From NCBI GenBank assembly GCA_910587095.1, contig CAJUMJ010000052.1, positions 1 to 64,000 of the forward strand: DNA of 64,000 nucleotides, given 5' to 3'. The translations under genes were made by a program, and so were the position numbers. Below, piece after piece: positions 8,891-17,155 of the stretch. Position 1 is the stretch's first letter, and each line of letters starts with the position of its first letter. Source of the stretch: an uncultured Lachnospiraceae bacterium (GTDB lineage Bacteria > Bacillota > Clostridia > Lachnospirales > Lachnospiraceae). The notes under the pieces were generated by a model. The model was not told where the DNA came from. It searched no databases and saw only the letters and a list, made by a program, of their open reading frames with translations.

Positions 8891-9325
8891 ATGGAACATA
8901 TAAAGATTAAGTATTTTTCGGATCAGATAGATAAACTGACATATATCGACGGGAAATCCGATTGGATTGATCTGCGGGCGGCTGAGGATGTGGTATTAAA
9001 GAGAGGGGAGTTTAAGCTGATCCCACTCGGTGTTGCGATGGAGCTTCCGAAAGGATACGAGGCCCATGTAGTCCCGCGCAGTTCCACGTTCAAAAATTTC
9101 GGAATTATACAGACCAATCATCAGGGGGTAATCGACGCCTCCTACTGCGGGGACAACGATCAGTGGTTTATGCCGGTTTATGCGGTCAGGGACACCGAAA
9201 TACATGTCAATGACCGTATTTGCCAGTTTCGAATCATGAAGAATCAGCCCGAGATAAAAATTGACGAAGTGACGCGGCTTGACAACGCTGACAGGGGCGG
9301 ACACGGCAGCACCGGAAGACAGTGA
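8891..9325 (+). CDS. dut: dUTP diphosphatase
   Basis: Trimeric-type dUTPase of 144 residues, hydrolysing dUTP to dUMP to keep uracil out of DNA and feed dTMP synthesis. All five family motifs can be found: I WIDLRA, II PRSST, III GVIDASYCGD, IV ICQFRIM, V RGGHGSTG. Motif III carries GVIDASY, with the catalytic Asp retained and the Tyr discriminating uracil. The ATG at 8891 behind GGGAAGG was chosen because the in-frame ATG at 8858 overlaps nrdG and adds a non-conserved extension. Its position after nrdDG makes a dNTP supply and clean-up operon. Confidence 0.9.
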   Translation: MEHIKIKYFSDQIDKLTYIDGKSDWIDLRAAEDVVLKRGEFKLIPLGVAMELPKGYEAHVVPRSSTFKNFGIIQTNHQGVIDASYCGDNDQWFMPVYAVRDTEIHVNDRICQFRIMKNQPEIKIDEVTRLDNADRGGHGSTGRQ

Positions 9326-9396
9326 GAATTCAGGAAACAAATGAGATGAGCCGGCAGTAAATGATGGCGGACAGATAAAAGTGCTTTAAGATTTCC

Positions 9397-9426
9397 GAAT
9401 AAGAAAACTCCTTCCAAGACATACTA
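9397..9426 (+). promoter_or_regulatory. sigma-G (forespore) promoter of the germination gene
   Basis: GAATA (9397-9401), 18-base spacer, CATACTA (9420-9426) match the known sigma-G consensus (GHATR, 18, CATWMTA) at every position. The predicted start is near 9433. The spacer holds the 5' arm of the 9404-9462 hairpin and the -10 lies in its loop region, so transcripts from this promoter exclude the 5' arm. Confidence 0.75.
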
Positions 9427-9462
9427 TGGGAAAGCATGGCAATGTCTCGGGAAGGAGTTTTT
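9404..9462 (+). terminator. terminator hairpin that also masks the germination-gene RBS
   Basis: AAAACTCCTTCC (9404-9415) and GGAAGGAGTTTT (9450-9461) form a perfect 12-bp stem ending in TTTTT (9458-9462). The loop can fold further through GACAT (9418-9422) and ATGTC (9442-9446). For RNA arriving from nrdDG-dut it looks like an intrinsic terminator. The 3' arm contains GAAGGAG (9451-9457), the only plausible Shine-Dalgarno for the GTG at 9466, so any read-through RNA would also have that site paired. Confidence 0.75.
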
Positions 9463-9465
9463 AAG

Positions 9466-10887
9466 GTGAATAAAAGTGAAAAGATGACAACCTCTCTACA
9501 GGAGAGCATGGAGTATATGAAGACGCAGATGTCGCCTGATATAAGCTTTGATGTGGTCTACCGCGTGATCGACGTTGGCGGCAGACAGGCTTGTATCTAT
9601 TTTATAGACGGGTTCTGCAAGGATGAACTGATGATGAAAATCCTGCAGTACTTTATCAGCCTGACGCCGGACAAGATGCCGGAGAGCGCCTATGAGATGG
9701 CAAAGAAAGCAACACCCTATGTCGAGGTGGATCTTAAGGATAAATGGGATGATATTATCTACAATATCCTGTCCGGTGTGTTTGCCCTCTTTATCGACGG
9801 ATATGACAGATGTGTGCTGCTTGATTCAAGAACCTATCCGGCCAGAAGCGTTTCGGAACCGGACAAGGATAAGACGCTTCGCGGAAGCAAGGACGGCTTC
9901 GTTGAGACGGTGGTATTTAATACGGCGTTGATCAGGCGGCGTATCAGAAGCACCGAGCTTCGCATGGAAATGATGAACGCCGGGAAAAGCTCACAGACGG
10001 ACATCGTGCTGTGTTATATGAATAACAGGGTGGATCACGCGTTTTTGGATAAGGTAAAGAAACGGATTGCAAATATTAAGGTGGACGCGCTTACCATGAA
10101 TCAGGAGAGCCTGGCGGAGTGCCTTTATCAGCGAAAATGGTTTAACCCATTTCCGAAATTTAAGTTTACGGAGCGGCCCGATGTGGCGGCGGCCCAGGTA
10201 CTTGAGGGAGATATCGTGATTCTGGTAGACAACTCCCCCTCGGCTATGATCGTTCCGACTTCGATCTTTGATATTGTGGAGGAGGCGGACGACTACTACT
10301 TTCCGCCGATTACCGGGACGTACCTGCGTCTGACCAGATTTATCATTTCCATACTCACCTATATTATGACGCCGACTTTTTTGCTGCTCATGCAGAATCC
10401 ACAGTGGGTTCCGGAAAGTTTTCAGTTTATTATGCTGCAGGAGGAATCCAATATTCCATTGATTGCACAGTTTTTGATTTTGGAGCTGGCAATTGACGGC
10501 TTAAAGCTGGCGGCAGTGAATACACCGAATATGTTAAGCACGCCTTTGAGTGTTATGGCGGCGCTGGTGCTTGGCGAGTTTTCGGTAAACAGCGGCTGGT
10601 TTAACTCCGAGGTTATGCTGTATATGGCGTTCGTTGCGATCGCAAACTACACGCAGCAAAACTACGAGCTGGGATATGCTCTTAAATTCATGCGGATTAT
10701 CAATCTCATATTGACGGCGGCTTTCGGAATTTACGGTTATGTGGCGGCGGTTATATTTTTCGTATTGTCCATCGTATTCAATAAGACACTGTCGGATAAG
10801 AGCTATATCTATCCGCTGCTGCCATTTAATTTCAGACAGCTTATGAAACGTTTGCTGCGTTTGCGGCTTCCTGAGGCAAAATTGTAG
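9466..10887 (+). CDS. GerA/SpoVAF-family spore germination protein
   Basis: Inner-spore-membrane protein of 473 residues of the GerAA/SpoVAF family (B. subtilis SpoVAF is about 490). The first ~270 residues are a soluble domain with family segments such as GVFALFIDGYDRC and SEPDKDKTLRGSKDGFVET. The remainder has about five hydrophobic helices beginning at FIISILTYIMTPTFLLL. The GTG at 9466 is preferred: GAAGGAG lies 8 bases upstream and the sigma-G start point near 9433 would leave the ATG at 9436 almost leaderless. No gerB or gerC partner is adjacent, favouring a SpoVAF-like auxiliary role over a complete germinant receptor; the subfamily is inferred. Confidence 0.85.
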   Translation: MNKSEKMTTSLQESMEYMKTQMSPDISFDVVYRVIDVGGRQACIYFIDGFCKDELMMKILQYFISLTPDKMPESAYEMAKKATPYVEVDLKDKWDDIIYNILSGVFALFIDGYDRCVLLDSRTYPARSVSEPDKDKTLRGSKDGFVETVVFNTALIRRRIRSTELRMEMMNAGKSSQTDIVLCYMNNRVDHAFLDKVKKRIANIKVDALTMNQESLAECLYQRKWFNPFPKFKFTERPDVAAAQVLEGDIVILVDNSPSAMIVPTSIFDIVEEADDYYFPPITGTYLRLTRFIISILTYIMTPTFLLLMQNPQWVPESFQFIMLQEESNIPLIAQFLILELAIDGLKLAAVNTPNMLSTPLSVMAALVLGEFSVNSGWFNSEVMLYMAFVAIANYTQQNYELGYALKFMRIINLILTAAFGIYGYVAAVIFFVLSIVFNKTLSDKSYIYPLLPFNFRQLMKRLLRLRLPEAKL

Positions 10888-10986
10888 CAAGAGAGTTAAA
10901 AGAGCTAAATTTATTGATATATGAGCTAAATAGGATGGGTGAAATTTGTGAAAGTTTTATAAATTTAGGAAAATAATTAGTTTCAC

Positions 10987-11015
10987 TTGTCATTTTGGGG
11001 CTGCAATAGTAAAAT
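10987..11015 (+). promoter_or_regulatory. candidate promoter of the SGNH/GH1 operon
   Basis: TTGTCA (10987-10992), 17-base spacer, TAAAAT (11010-11015). The left arm of a long-range inverted repeat occupies the spacer, suggesting operator control of the carbohydrate-related genes that follow. Confidence 0.5.
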
Positions 11016-11060
11016 AGATGGCATGGATATGGTAATTATAGGATGCCAGATTATTGCAGC
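11000..11060 (+). promoter_or_regulatory. nested inverted repeat, possible operator or leader hairpin
   Basis: GCTGCAATA (11000-11008) and TATTGCAGC (11052-11060) are perfect 9-base arms. Inside them TGGCAT (11019-11024) and ATGCCA (11043-11048) are a second perfect pair. The outer left arm sits in the -35/-10 spacer, the right arm about 30 bases downstream of the expected start point. It could be a pair of repressor half-sites or a folded RNA. Confidence 0.45.
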
Positions 11061-11156
11061 TCTGATATTTTGTTAGCTAAATGATAACTAAAATTAGCTT
11101 TTCTGTTTGATGGCTGCATAATGTGGCGAAGTTTGACTGACTGGGAGAACAGGGAA

Positions 11157-12266
11157 ATGGGATATGAGATACATGCGGAAAAAGGATTTGTGAACAGGGG
11201 AAATCTGTACCGGTTGAAGGAACTGATGAGGAGGGCGGAGAGAGGAGATCGGATTACGCTGGCTTTTTTGGGCGGTTCCATAACGCAGGGCTCCGCTTCC
11301 TCACAGTACACGAACTGCTATGCGTATCTTGTCTATGACTGGTTTGTGAGAAGATTTCCCAGGACGGCGTTTACTTATGTGAATGCGGGTGTGGGCGGTA
11401 CGACGTCACAGTTTGGAGTGGCCAGGGTCGATGAAGACGTCCTGGCGTTCAAGCCGGATTTTGTCATCATCGAGTTTTCGGTTAATGACGAGAATACGGA
11501 TTTTTACAGGGAAACTTATGAGGGACTGGTGCGAAAAGTGTATGGAAACCCTTTTGCTCCTGCGGTGCTGCTCGTACATAATATGTATTACGATACGGGA
11601 GTCAGCGCGGAGGAGAAACACCGCGAGATCGGATCACATTACAACCTGCCCAGCATCAGCATGAAGCCGGCCATCTATACCCAGGTGGTTTCCGGAAACA
11701 TTGACAGACGAAAGATCACGCCGGACGACCTGCATCCCAATTCGGACGGACATGCGCTGCTGGCGGAGGTTATCACATACTGTCTGGATCAAATTTACGC
11801 GTGGAGGAATGAGGTAGAGGAAGCGTTTTCCATGCCGGAGCCTTTGACAAAGAATGCGTATGAGGGGGCAATAAGGCTTCAGAACTGTAACTGTACGCCG
11901 GTCTGCGAAGGATTTGCCGCGGACGATACGCCGAAAAAATATGTGAACGATATGTTCCGCTGCGGCTGGAGCGCGTCAGAGCAAGGAGCGAAAATATGCT
12001 TCGAGACGGAAGGGTCGGAGATCGCCGTGCAGTATAGGAAATCGGCGAAGCATCCTGCGCCTGCGGCTGTTGCGGTGGTGGACGGAGAGGAAGAAAACGC
12101 GGTCACATTGGATGCCAATTTTGAGGAAACCTGGGGGGACAGCCTGCATATTGACACGCTGGCGCGCCATATTGCTCCCGGCATACATAAGGTGGAGATA
12201 CGGTTGACGCAGACACATGAAAACGATGTGACGCCTTTTTATCTGGTCTCGTTAATTACAGCGTAA
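11157..12266 (+). CDS. SGNH/GDSL-family hydrolase (probable carbohydrate esterase)
   Basis: Protein of 369 residues without a signal peptide. The N-terminal ~220 residues are an SGNH hydrolase: block I FLGGSITQGSAS with the nucleophile serine in GGS rather than GDS, block III FSVNDEN supplying the Asn, and block V DDLHPNSDGHA with the Asp-His pair. The remaining ~130 residues form a second, probably beta-rich domain. Such enzymes often deacetylate plant polysaccharide oligomers. The start ATG at 11157 follows GGGAG by 9 bases; the ATG at 11121 has no ribosome site. A GH1 beta-glucosidase follows 80 bases downstream, supporting a cytosolic role in glycan use. Substrate is unknown. Confidence 0.78.
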   Translation: MGYEIHAEKGFVNRGNLYRLKELMRRAERGDRITLAFLGGSITQGSASSQYTNCYAYLVYDWFVRRFPRTAFTYVNAGVGGTTSQFGVARVDEDVLAFKPDFVIIEFSVNDENTDFYRETYEGLVRKVYGNPFAPAVLLVHNMYYDTGVSAEEKHREIGSHYNLPSISMKPAIYTQVVSGNIDRRKITPDDLHPNSDGHALLAEVITYCLDQIYAWRNEVEEAFSMPEPLTKNAYEGAIRLQNCNCTPVCEGFAADDTPKKYVNDMFRCGWSASEQGAKICFETEGSEIAVQYRKSAKHPAPAAVAVVDGEEENAVTLDANFEETWGDSLHIDTLARHIAPGIHKVEIRLTQTHENDVTPFYLVSLITA

Positions 12267-12346
12267 AAACACGTAAAGTACTGTCAGGTTTCGCGCGTGA
12301 GAATGCCAAAAGGCAGGTATTCTTTGCAGGAAGGAGGTATATACAT

Positions 12347-14650
12347 ATGTTTCGGAAAGATTTTGTGTGGGGCGTTGCAAGCAGCGCCTATCAGGTAGAA
12401 GGGAAAGACGCGTCGGACGGCGCGGGCAAGTCAATTTGGGATACGTTCACGGAGGAGGGCGGTATTGAGGATAAGCAGGATGCTTGTGTAGCCTGCGACC
12501 ACATGCATCGCTATCAGGAGGACTATAAGCTGATGCGGCTTTTGGGTGTGAAAGCTTACCGCTTTTCCATAAACTGGGCCAGGATTATGCCGGAGGGAAC
12601 AGGGCAGGTCAACGAAAAGGGAGTACGGCTTTACCGGGATATGATTCTGGAAATGAAAAAGAATGGCATAACGCCGTATCTTACCATGTACCACTGGGAA
12701 CTTCCCCAGGCGCTTGAGGATCGCGGCGGATGGCTTAACGAGGAGATGATCAAGTGGTTTGGCGAATATGCAAAAGTGGTGGCGGAGCGCTTTTCTGATC
12801 TGTGCGAGTATTTTATCACACTCAACGAGCCACAGTGCTTTGTCGGACTTGGATATTTGCACGGTGTCCATGCGCCGGGGAGAAAGCTTCCGGTCAAAGA
12901 CTCTTTTCGGATTGCGCATAATGCGCTGCGCGCCCACGGACAAGCCGTGATTAATTTGAGAAAATATGCGAAGCAGCCGATCAGGATCGGCTATGCGCCA
13001 ACCTGCGGCATGGCTTATCCGGCGAGCGACGATCCGGCGGACATCGAGGCGGCCCGGAAAGTACTTTTTTCTTTTTATAATCCGGCCGATAACTGGACAT
13101 GGAATGTGGCTTGGTTTTCGGATCCCGTGTTTTTGGGAAAATATCCGGAGGAGGGACTTGAGAAGTTTAAGGAGTATCTGCCCGTGATTACAAAGGAGGA
13201 TATGGAGCTGATCGCTCAGCCTTTGGATTTTATGGGACAGAATATTTATAATGGGTATATGGTGCGCGCGGGAGCGGATGGGGAGGCAGAGTTTGTGGAT
13301 CGTCCGGCAGGATTTCCAAAGACTGCTGCAGGATGGCCGGTGACGCCCGAGTGCCTGTATTGGGGCGCGAAATTCCTCTATGAGAGGTATAAGCTGCCCT
13401 TGTATATCACCGAAAACGGTATGTCCTGTCATGATATCGTATCCCGTGACGGCAGGGTACACGATCCCAACCGGATCACATTTCTGGACAGGTATCTGTC
13501 GGCGCTGCAGTGCGCGGCGGACAGCGGTGTGGACGTGAGAGGATATTTTGAGTGGACATTTCTGGACAATTTTGAGTGGAGTAAAGGATATACCGAGCGC
13601 TTTGGCCTGGTGTACGTGGATTTTCAGACGCAGAGAAGGATAGTCAAGGACTCCGCATACTGGTATCAGAAAGTGATGGAGACAAACGGAGATGTGTTGT
13701 CAGTGAATCAGAAAGCGAAACCGATTATATTTTTAAATCCCGTGTTTAAACAGATGATATGGGGCGGCGAACGCCTTGGGACAGAATGGCCCTATCAGAT
13801 TCCCGGTGAGGGTACAGGGGAGTGTTGGGCAGTCAGCGCCCATCCGAATGGGGACTGTACGGTGAAGGAAGGTGTTTATTCGGGAAAGACATTGTCACAG
13901 CTTTGGAAAGAGGAGCCGGAACACTTCGGGAATACCGGACTGGACCGCTTTCCGCTTCTGACAAAGATCATTGACGCTAAGAAAGACCTGAGCATCCAGG
14001 TGCATCCTGACGACGTTTACGCAGGGGCGCATGAGAACGGTTCACTTGGAAAAACGGAATGTTGGTATGTTTTGGACTGCGGGAAGGACGCTGCTTTGGT
14101 GATTGGTCACAATGCGAAGGACAAAGAAGAGCTGACCGCCATGATAAAGGAAGGCAGATGGGGAGAGTTTATCCGAGAGATTCCTGTGAAGAAAGGCGAT
14201 TTTATACAGATCGATCCGGGCACGGTTCATGCGATCAAAGGCGGCATTATGCTTTTGGAAATCCAGGAAAATTCGGATATTACATACCGGGTTTACGACT
14301 ACGACAGACAGACTGACGGAAAGCCGAGGCAGCTTCATGTGGAGCAGAGCATAGACGTGATTACCGTTCCGGCAAAGCCCGCCGCAGAGTGTGTCAAGGA
14401 GGCGGCGGATTTGCCGAAGGATCAGAAAAACCTGCTGATTTCCTGCCCATATTATAAGGTGTGGAAGATCGACGTGGCAAGTCAGGTTTCTTTCCTGCAG
14501 GAGCATCCTTTCCTGATTATGAGCGTGACTGCGGGAGGAGGACTGATAAACGGCCAGATGATACGGAAGGGTGACCACTTTATCCTGCCATGCGGGTACG
14601 GGGAAGTAGAACTCAGGGGAGAGATGGAAATCATTGCGGCGAGTGTCTGA
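12347..14650 (+). CDS. fusion: GH1 beta-glucosidase + class I mannose-6-phosphate isomerase
   Basis: One uninterrupted 767-residue reading frame with two complete enzymes. Residues 1-445 are a GH1 beta-glycosidase with acid/base E161 in LNEP and nucleophile E356 in ITENG. Residues ~458-767 are a type I phosphomannose isomerase with zinc-site motifs QVHPDD (Q551, H553), TECW (E571) and GTVHAIKGG (H628). The start follows a strong AAGGAGG. The linker (about 445-457) is short. A cytosolic enzyme that hydrolyses a beta-glycoside and isomerises the sugar phosphate is suggested, but GH1 here could be a plain or a phospho-beta-glycosidase. Not a frameshift artefact as far as the sequence shows. It follows the SGNH hydrolase. 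Confidence 0.9.
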   Translation: MFRKDFVWGVASSAYQVEGKDASDGAGKSIWDTFTEEGGIEDKQDACVACDHMHRYQEDYKLMRLLGVKAYRFSINWARIMPEGTGQVNEKGVRLYRDMILEMKKNGITPYLTMYHWELPQALEDRGGWLNEEMIKWFGEYAKVVAERFSDLCEYFITLNEPQCFVGLGYLHGVHAPGRKLPVKDSFRIAHNALRAHGQAVINLRKYAKQPIRIGYAPTCGMAYPASDDPADIEAARKVLFSFYNPADNWTWNVAWFSDPVFLGKYPEEGLEKFKEYLPVITKEDMELIAQPLDFMGQNIYNGYMVRAGADGEAEFVDRPAGFPKTAAGWPVTPECLYWGAKFLYERYKLPLYITENGMSCHDIVSRDGRVHDPNRITFLDRYLSALQCAADSGVDVRGYFEWTFLDNFEWSKGYTERFGLVYVDFQTQRRIVKDSAYWYQKVMETNGDVLSVNQKAKPIIFLNPVFKQMIWGGERLGTEWPYQIPGEGTGECWAVSAHPNGDCTVKEGVYSGKTLSQLWKEEPEHFGNTGLDRFPLLTKIIDAKKDLSIQVHPDDVYAGAHENGSLGKTECWYVLDCGKDAALVIGHNAKDKEELTAMIKEGRWGEFIREIPVKKGDFIQIDPGTVHAIKGGIMLLEIQENSDITYRVYDYDRQTDGKPRQLHVEQSIDVITVPAKPAAECVKEAADLPKDQKNLLISCPYYKVWKIDVASQVSFLQEHPFLIMSVTAGGGLINGQMIRKGDHFILPCGYGEVELRGEMEIIAASV

Positions 14651-14688
14651 CAAAAGCACTGTGGCAAAGATGTAGGCGGACGATACAG

Positions 14689-14733
14689 AAAAGACATTTA
14701 TTCAATTGGATACATGGATAAGTGTCTTTTTTT
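14689..14733 (+). terminator. intrinsic terminator after GH1-PMI fusion gene
   Basis: AAAGACATTTAT (14690-14701) pairs with ATAAGTGTCTTT (14718-14729), one G-T pair, and runs into a seven-T tract (14727-14733). Confidence 0.8.
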
Positions 14734-14857
14734 GATCCAAATTATTTGGAGTAAAGCAGGTTGAATGGTCAACGGTGCATACGGGGGATTGTGGACAACA
14801 GGCTGTTTTTTGTGATAAGATATAACAAAATACAACATGGAAATGGGGCGTATATAA

Positions 14858-16261
14858 GTGAAAGTGAATAAGTTGGAAAAATATATGTTGCAAAGCGTCG
14901 GTATTTTGTGTGCCGGAACTTTGCTTGTGACGGGCTGCGGAGTGAAGGAAGCGGGGGAGGAAAAGCTGCGGATCGAACAGATTGGCGAGGTTTCTGACGG
15001 GACGTCAGAGGATGTGGAGGATAGCTTTGCCGAGCCGGAAAAGGAAGACATCCAGGACAGTGCGCCCACGGAGGAGGCCGGAAAAGCGGAAGGGTCTGAC
15101 AAGGCCGGGCAAGGAGAAGAGCTGCTGCGGGCGCAGATCAGACATTACTATGGCGGTATTCTGTCACAGATCATTGCGGCGAGACAGCTTCCTGACGGGG
15201 AACTGGACACGTCGGCTTTGGACAACGGTTTTGGCGGCATGGCAGATAATCATTTTGCGGTGACGGATATCGACGGGGACGGCAGAGAAGAGTTGATTGT
15301 CAGTTATTCCAACGCATGTACGGCTGGTATGTTTGAGCGGGTGTATGATTATGATCCTGTTTTGGGCGAATTGAAGGATGAATTTTGCGCCTATCCGGCG
15401 CTGACTTATTATGACAATGGCTTTATAAAGGCTGAGTGGTCCCACAACCAGGGATATGGGGAGCTGTGGCCCTTTACTCTATACCGGTATGACGCGCAAA
15501 GCGATTCTTATGTGGAGGCAGGCACTGTGAATACATGGGATAAAGAGATCAGGGAACAGTGGTATTCCGGGACTGAGGGGCAGCCGTTCCCGGATGAGCT
15601 GGACACGGACGGCGACGGCACATTGTACAACATCTGCAAGGAGGGAGAGGAATGCACCTACGCCTATGAGGATTATAAGTACAACAAAGCGGATTATGAG
15701 GCGTGGTACGGAGAAATGATGGACGGGGCGAAGGAAATTAAAATTGACTATAGGCCGCTGGAATATGTTTCTTTTGCGGATTATACGCCAGACTATTTAA
15801 AGATACTGGCGGATGAGGCTGCAAAGGAGAGGACAGATACCGAGGCGGATTTGGGACTTTTGATTCTTGAGGAGGGCCGTTTTTTGGATGAGGCGAAGGC
15901 GCTTTTGTCAGAGAAGTATGGTGTGGTTATGGAACAGCCTGATCCGAATTTTGAAGAGTGGACAGTCGGTCTGCATGATGGAAAGGAGCGGTTTACTTTT
16001 GAGGCGTTGAACGCGGGACATATCGGATATAACGAAGAGAGGCTGGAGGATGTGACCGTTTTCGGTATTTATCCAGGGATCAGTGTGGACGGCGCATGGG
16101 AGAAACTGAAAGCTTACGGATTTTATGCGTCTTCCTACGCAGAGGTGGAGAACTGCCTCATTACAGGGGAGGGATTTGGAAATATAAGTATCTGGTTTTC
16201 GGCGGAGGACGGCGTGGTGACAACAATTACAGTCGGCCCATACTGCGCCTTTGCCGGGTGA
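14858..16261 (+). CDS. secreted lipoprotein of unknown function
   Basis: Protein of 467 residues starting at a GTG. It has a lipoprotein signal: basic start, hydrophobic stretch SVGILCAGTLLVTGC, with the lipobox cysteine at about residue 27. An acidic, low-complexity spacer follows (about 40-90), then a globular part. Two Asp-rich loops, DIDGDGREE and DTDGDGT, look like calcium-binding EF-hand or FG-GAP-type loops. The C-terminal 130 residues look like a separate small domain. It has its own transcription unit after a terminator, and its 3' end faces the cotJ operon, only 26 bases away. I do not recognise a function. Confidence 0.7.
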   Translation: MKVNKLEKYMLQSVGILCAGTLLVTGCGVKEAGEEKLRIEQIGEVSDGTSEDVEDSFAEPEKEDIQDSAPTEEAGKAEGSDKAGQGEELLRAQIRHYYGGILSQIIAARQLPDGELDTSALDNGFGGMADNHFAVTDIDGDGREELIVSYSNACTAGMFERVYDYDPVLGELKDEFCAYPALTYYDNGFIKAEWSHNQGYGELWPFTLYRYDAQSDSYVEAGTVNTWDKEIREQWYSGTEGQPFPDELDTDGDGTLYNICKEGEECTYAYEDYKYNKADYEAWYGEMMDGAKEIKIDYRPLEYVSFADYTPDYLKILADEAAKERTDTEADLGLLILEEGRFLDEAKALLSEKYGVVMEQPDPNFEEWTVGLHDGKERFTFEALNAGHIGYNEERLEDVTVFGIYPGISVDGAWEKLKAYGFYASSYAEVENCLITGEGFGNISIWFSAEDGVVTTITVGPYCAFAG

Positions 16262-16287
16262 GAAGAAACTTTTGCGCTAAGTTGTTC

Positions 16288-16710
16288 TTATGAAGTCGCC
16301 CCATCCGCGGCCATATCCTCCATCAGATCCGTGATGATGTCGCCTTTCGACTGGAACTCACAGGCATTGAAGGGGATGCCTCCTGCCGCCTGAGGCCAGA
16401 TGCCGACTGTGTGGTCCACATAGTAGTTGCGGAAGCCGCTTTTTTCGATCTGTTCCATGGAAAGGTTTTTTGTGAGCTGGTGTACGATGGCGGCTACCAT
16501 TTCCAGGTGAGCCAGTTCCTCCGTACCGATATCCGTCAGTACCCCGGCGACCTCCCTGTACGGGCAGGCATATCTTTGGGACAGGTAGCGCATGGATGCG
16601 CCCATCTCACCGTCAGGACCGCCGTACTGGCTGATGATGGCCTGTGCGATGTCCGCGTTGGCTTCCTTGATGTTCACGGGAAATTCTAATCTTCTCTCAT
16701 AATTCCACAT
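16288..16710 (-). CDS. cotJC: CotJC, shortened manganese-catalase-like spore coat protein
   Basis: Recognisable CotJC of 140 residues; family members are usually about 190. The N-terminal part is intact (MWNYERRLEFP, YGGPDGEMGA, TDIGTEELAHLEM), carrying the first set of metal-ligand Glu/His residues. The match ends at DLMEDMAADGATS, where homologues continue with an EEKAR helix and a last ~50 residues holding the remaining Glu and His ligands. The other two frames after this point do not restore the family sequence, so it looks like a deletion rather than a frameshift. The start overlaps the cotJB stop (TAATG). Catalase activity is doubtful; a structural coat role is possible. Confidence 0.8.
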   Translation of the reverse strand: MWNYERRLEFPVNIKEANADIAQAIISQYGGPDGEMGASMRYLSQRYACPYREVAGVLTDIGTEELAHLEMVAAIVHQLTKNLSMEQIEKSGFRNYYVDHTVGIWPQAAGGIPFNACEFQSKGDIITDLMEDMAADGATS

Positions 16711-16985
16711 TAGTTACAGCCTCCTTCCCACGGCATGGGCGCCAGCGCCCATTTCCAGTCGTCACACGCCGACACGTCCGCACAGGAAATGGTGAGAGGC
16801 GTGTATTTGGCGGAATACTCCTGTCTGGCCTGGTTTGCCAGACGGTTGTAATGGTTAAAATATTTTAAAGCATTTTGATCAGTGGGATGGGTGTCCAGAT
16901 AGAGGGACAGTTCGATGACTACGAAACTTAAGACGCCGATATCGTGCAGCAGTTTTTCCTGCTCGCTTATAAATTGTGTGTTCAT
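16710..16985 (-). CDS. cotJB: CotJB spore coat protein
   Basis: Protein of 91 residues of the CotJB family: FISEQEKLLHDIGVLSFVVIELSLYLDTHP followed by a Tyr/Asn-rich segment and the typical tryptophan-rich end WKWALAPMPWEGGCN (the motif is broken here only for length). The start at 16985 overlaps the cotJA stop as ATGA and has AGGAG upstream; an in-frame ATG at 16997 is less likely. It is the middle gene of cotJABC, which encodes inner spore coat components in Bacilli and Clostridia. Confidence 0.88.
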   Translation of the reverse strand: MNTQFISEQEKLLHDIGVLSFVVIELSLYLDTHPTDQNALKYFNHYNRLANQARQEYSAKYTPLTISCADVSACDDWKWALAPMPWEGGCN

Positions 16986-17155
16986 CCGTTGCAACATCTC
17001 CTTCCTGTAAATGGTTTGTCGAGCTCAGGAAAGACGGTGCCGTCACAGTATCCTTTTTCCAGATTTTCACAGATCCCTTTGAAGTGCTGCCAGGGGACAT
17101 ATGCCATTGCGATGGGGAATTCATCGCAGGGTTCCCTGTAGAGATAGTCTTTCAT
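16982..17155 (-). CDS. cotJA: CotJA spore coat protein
   Basis: Protein of 57 residues with the CotJA signature PIAMAYVPWQHF and the CENLEKGYCDGTVFPELDKPF segment (written here in pieces: GTVFPELDKPF is the conserved end). The ATG at 17155 is preceded on the minus strand by AAAGGAAG; the upstream in-frame ATG at 17197 lacks a ribosome site. First gene of the cotJABC operon; all three are translationally coupled. Expression is expected in the mother cell during sporulation. Confidence 0.88.
   Translation of the reverse strand: MKDYLYREPCDEFPIAMAYVPWQHFKGICENLEKGYCDGTVFPELDKPFTGRRCCNG

Larger units (their letters stand above)
10888..11156 (+). other. AT-rich intergenic region with promoter and inverted repeats
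   Basis: About 270 bases with no credible gene, clearly AT-richer than its flanks. It contains the promoter at 10987-11015, the nested inverted repeats at 11000-11060 and a weaker hairpin AGCTAA (11075-11080) / TTAGCT (11094-11099) followed by TTTC. Confidence 0.6.
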
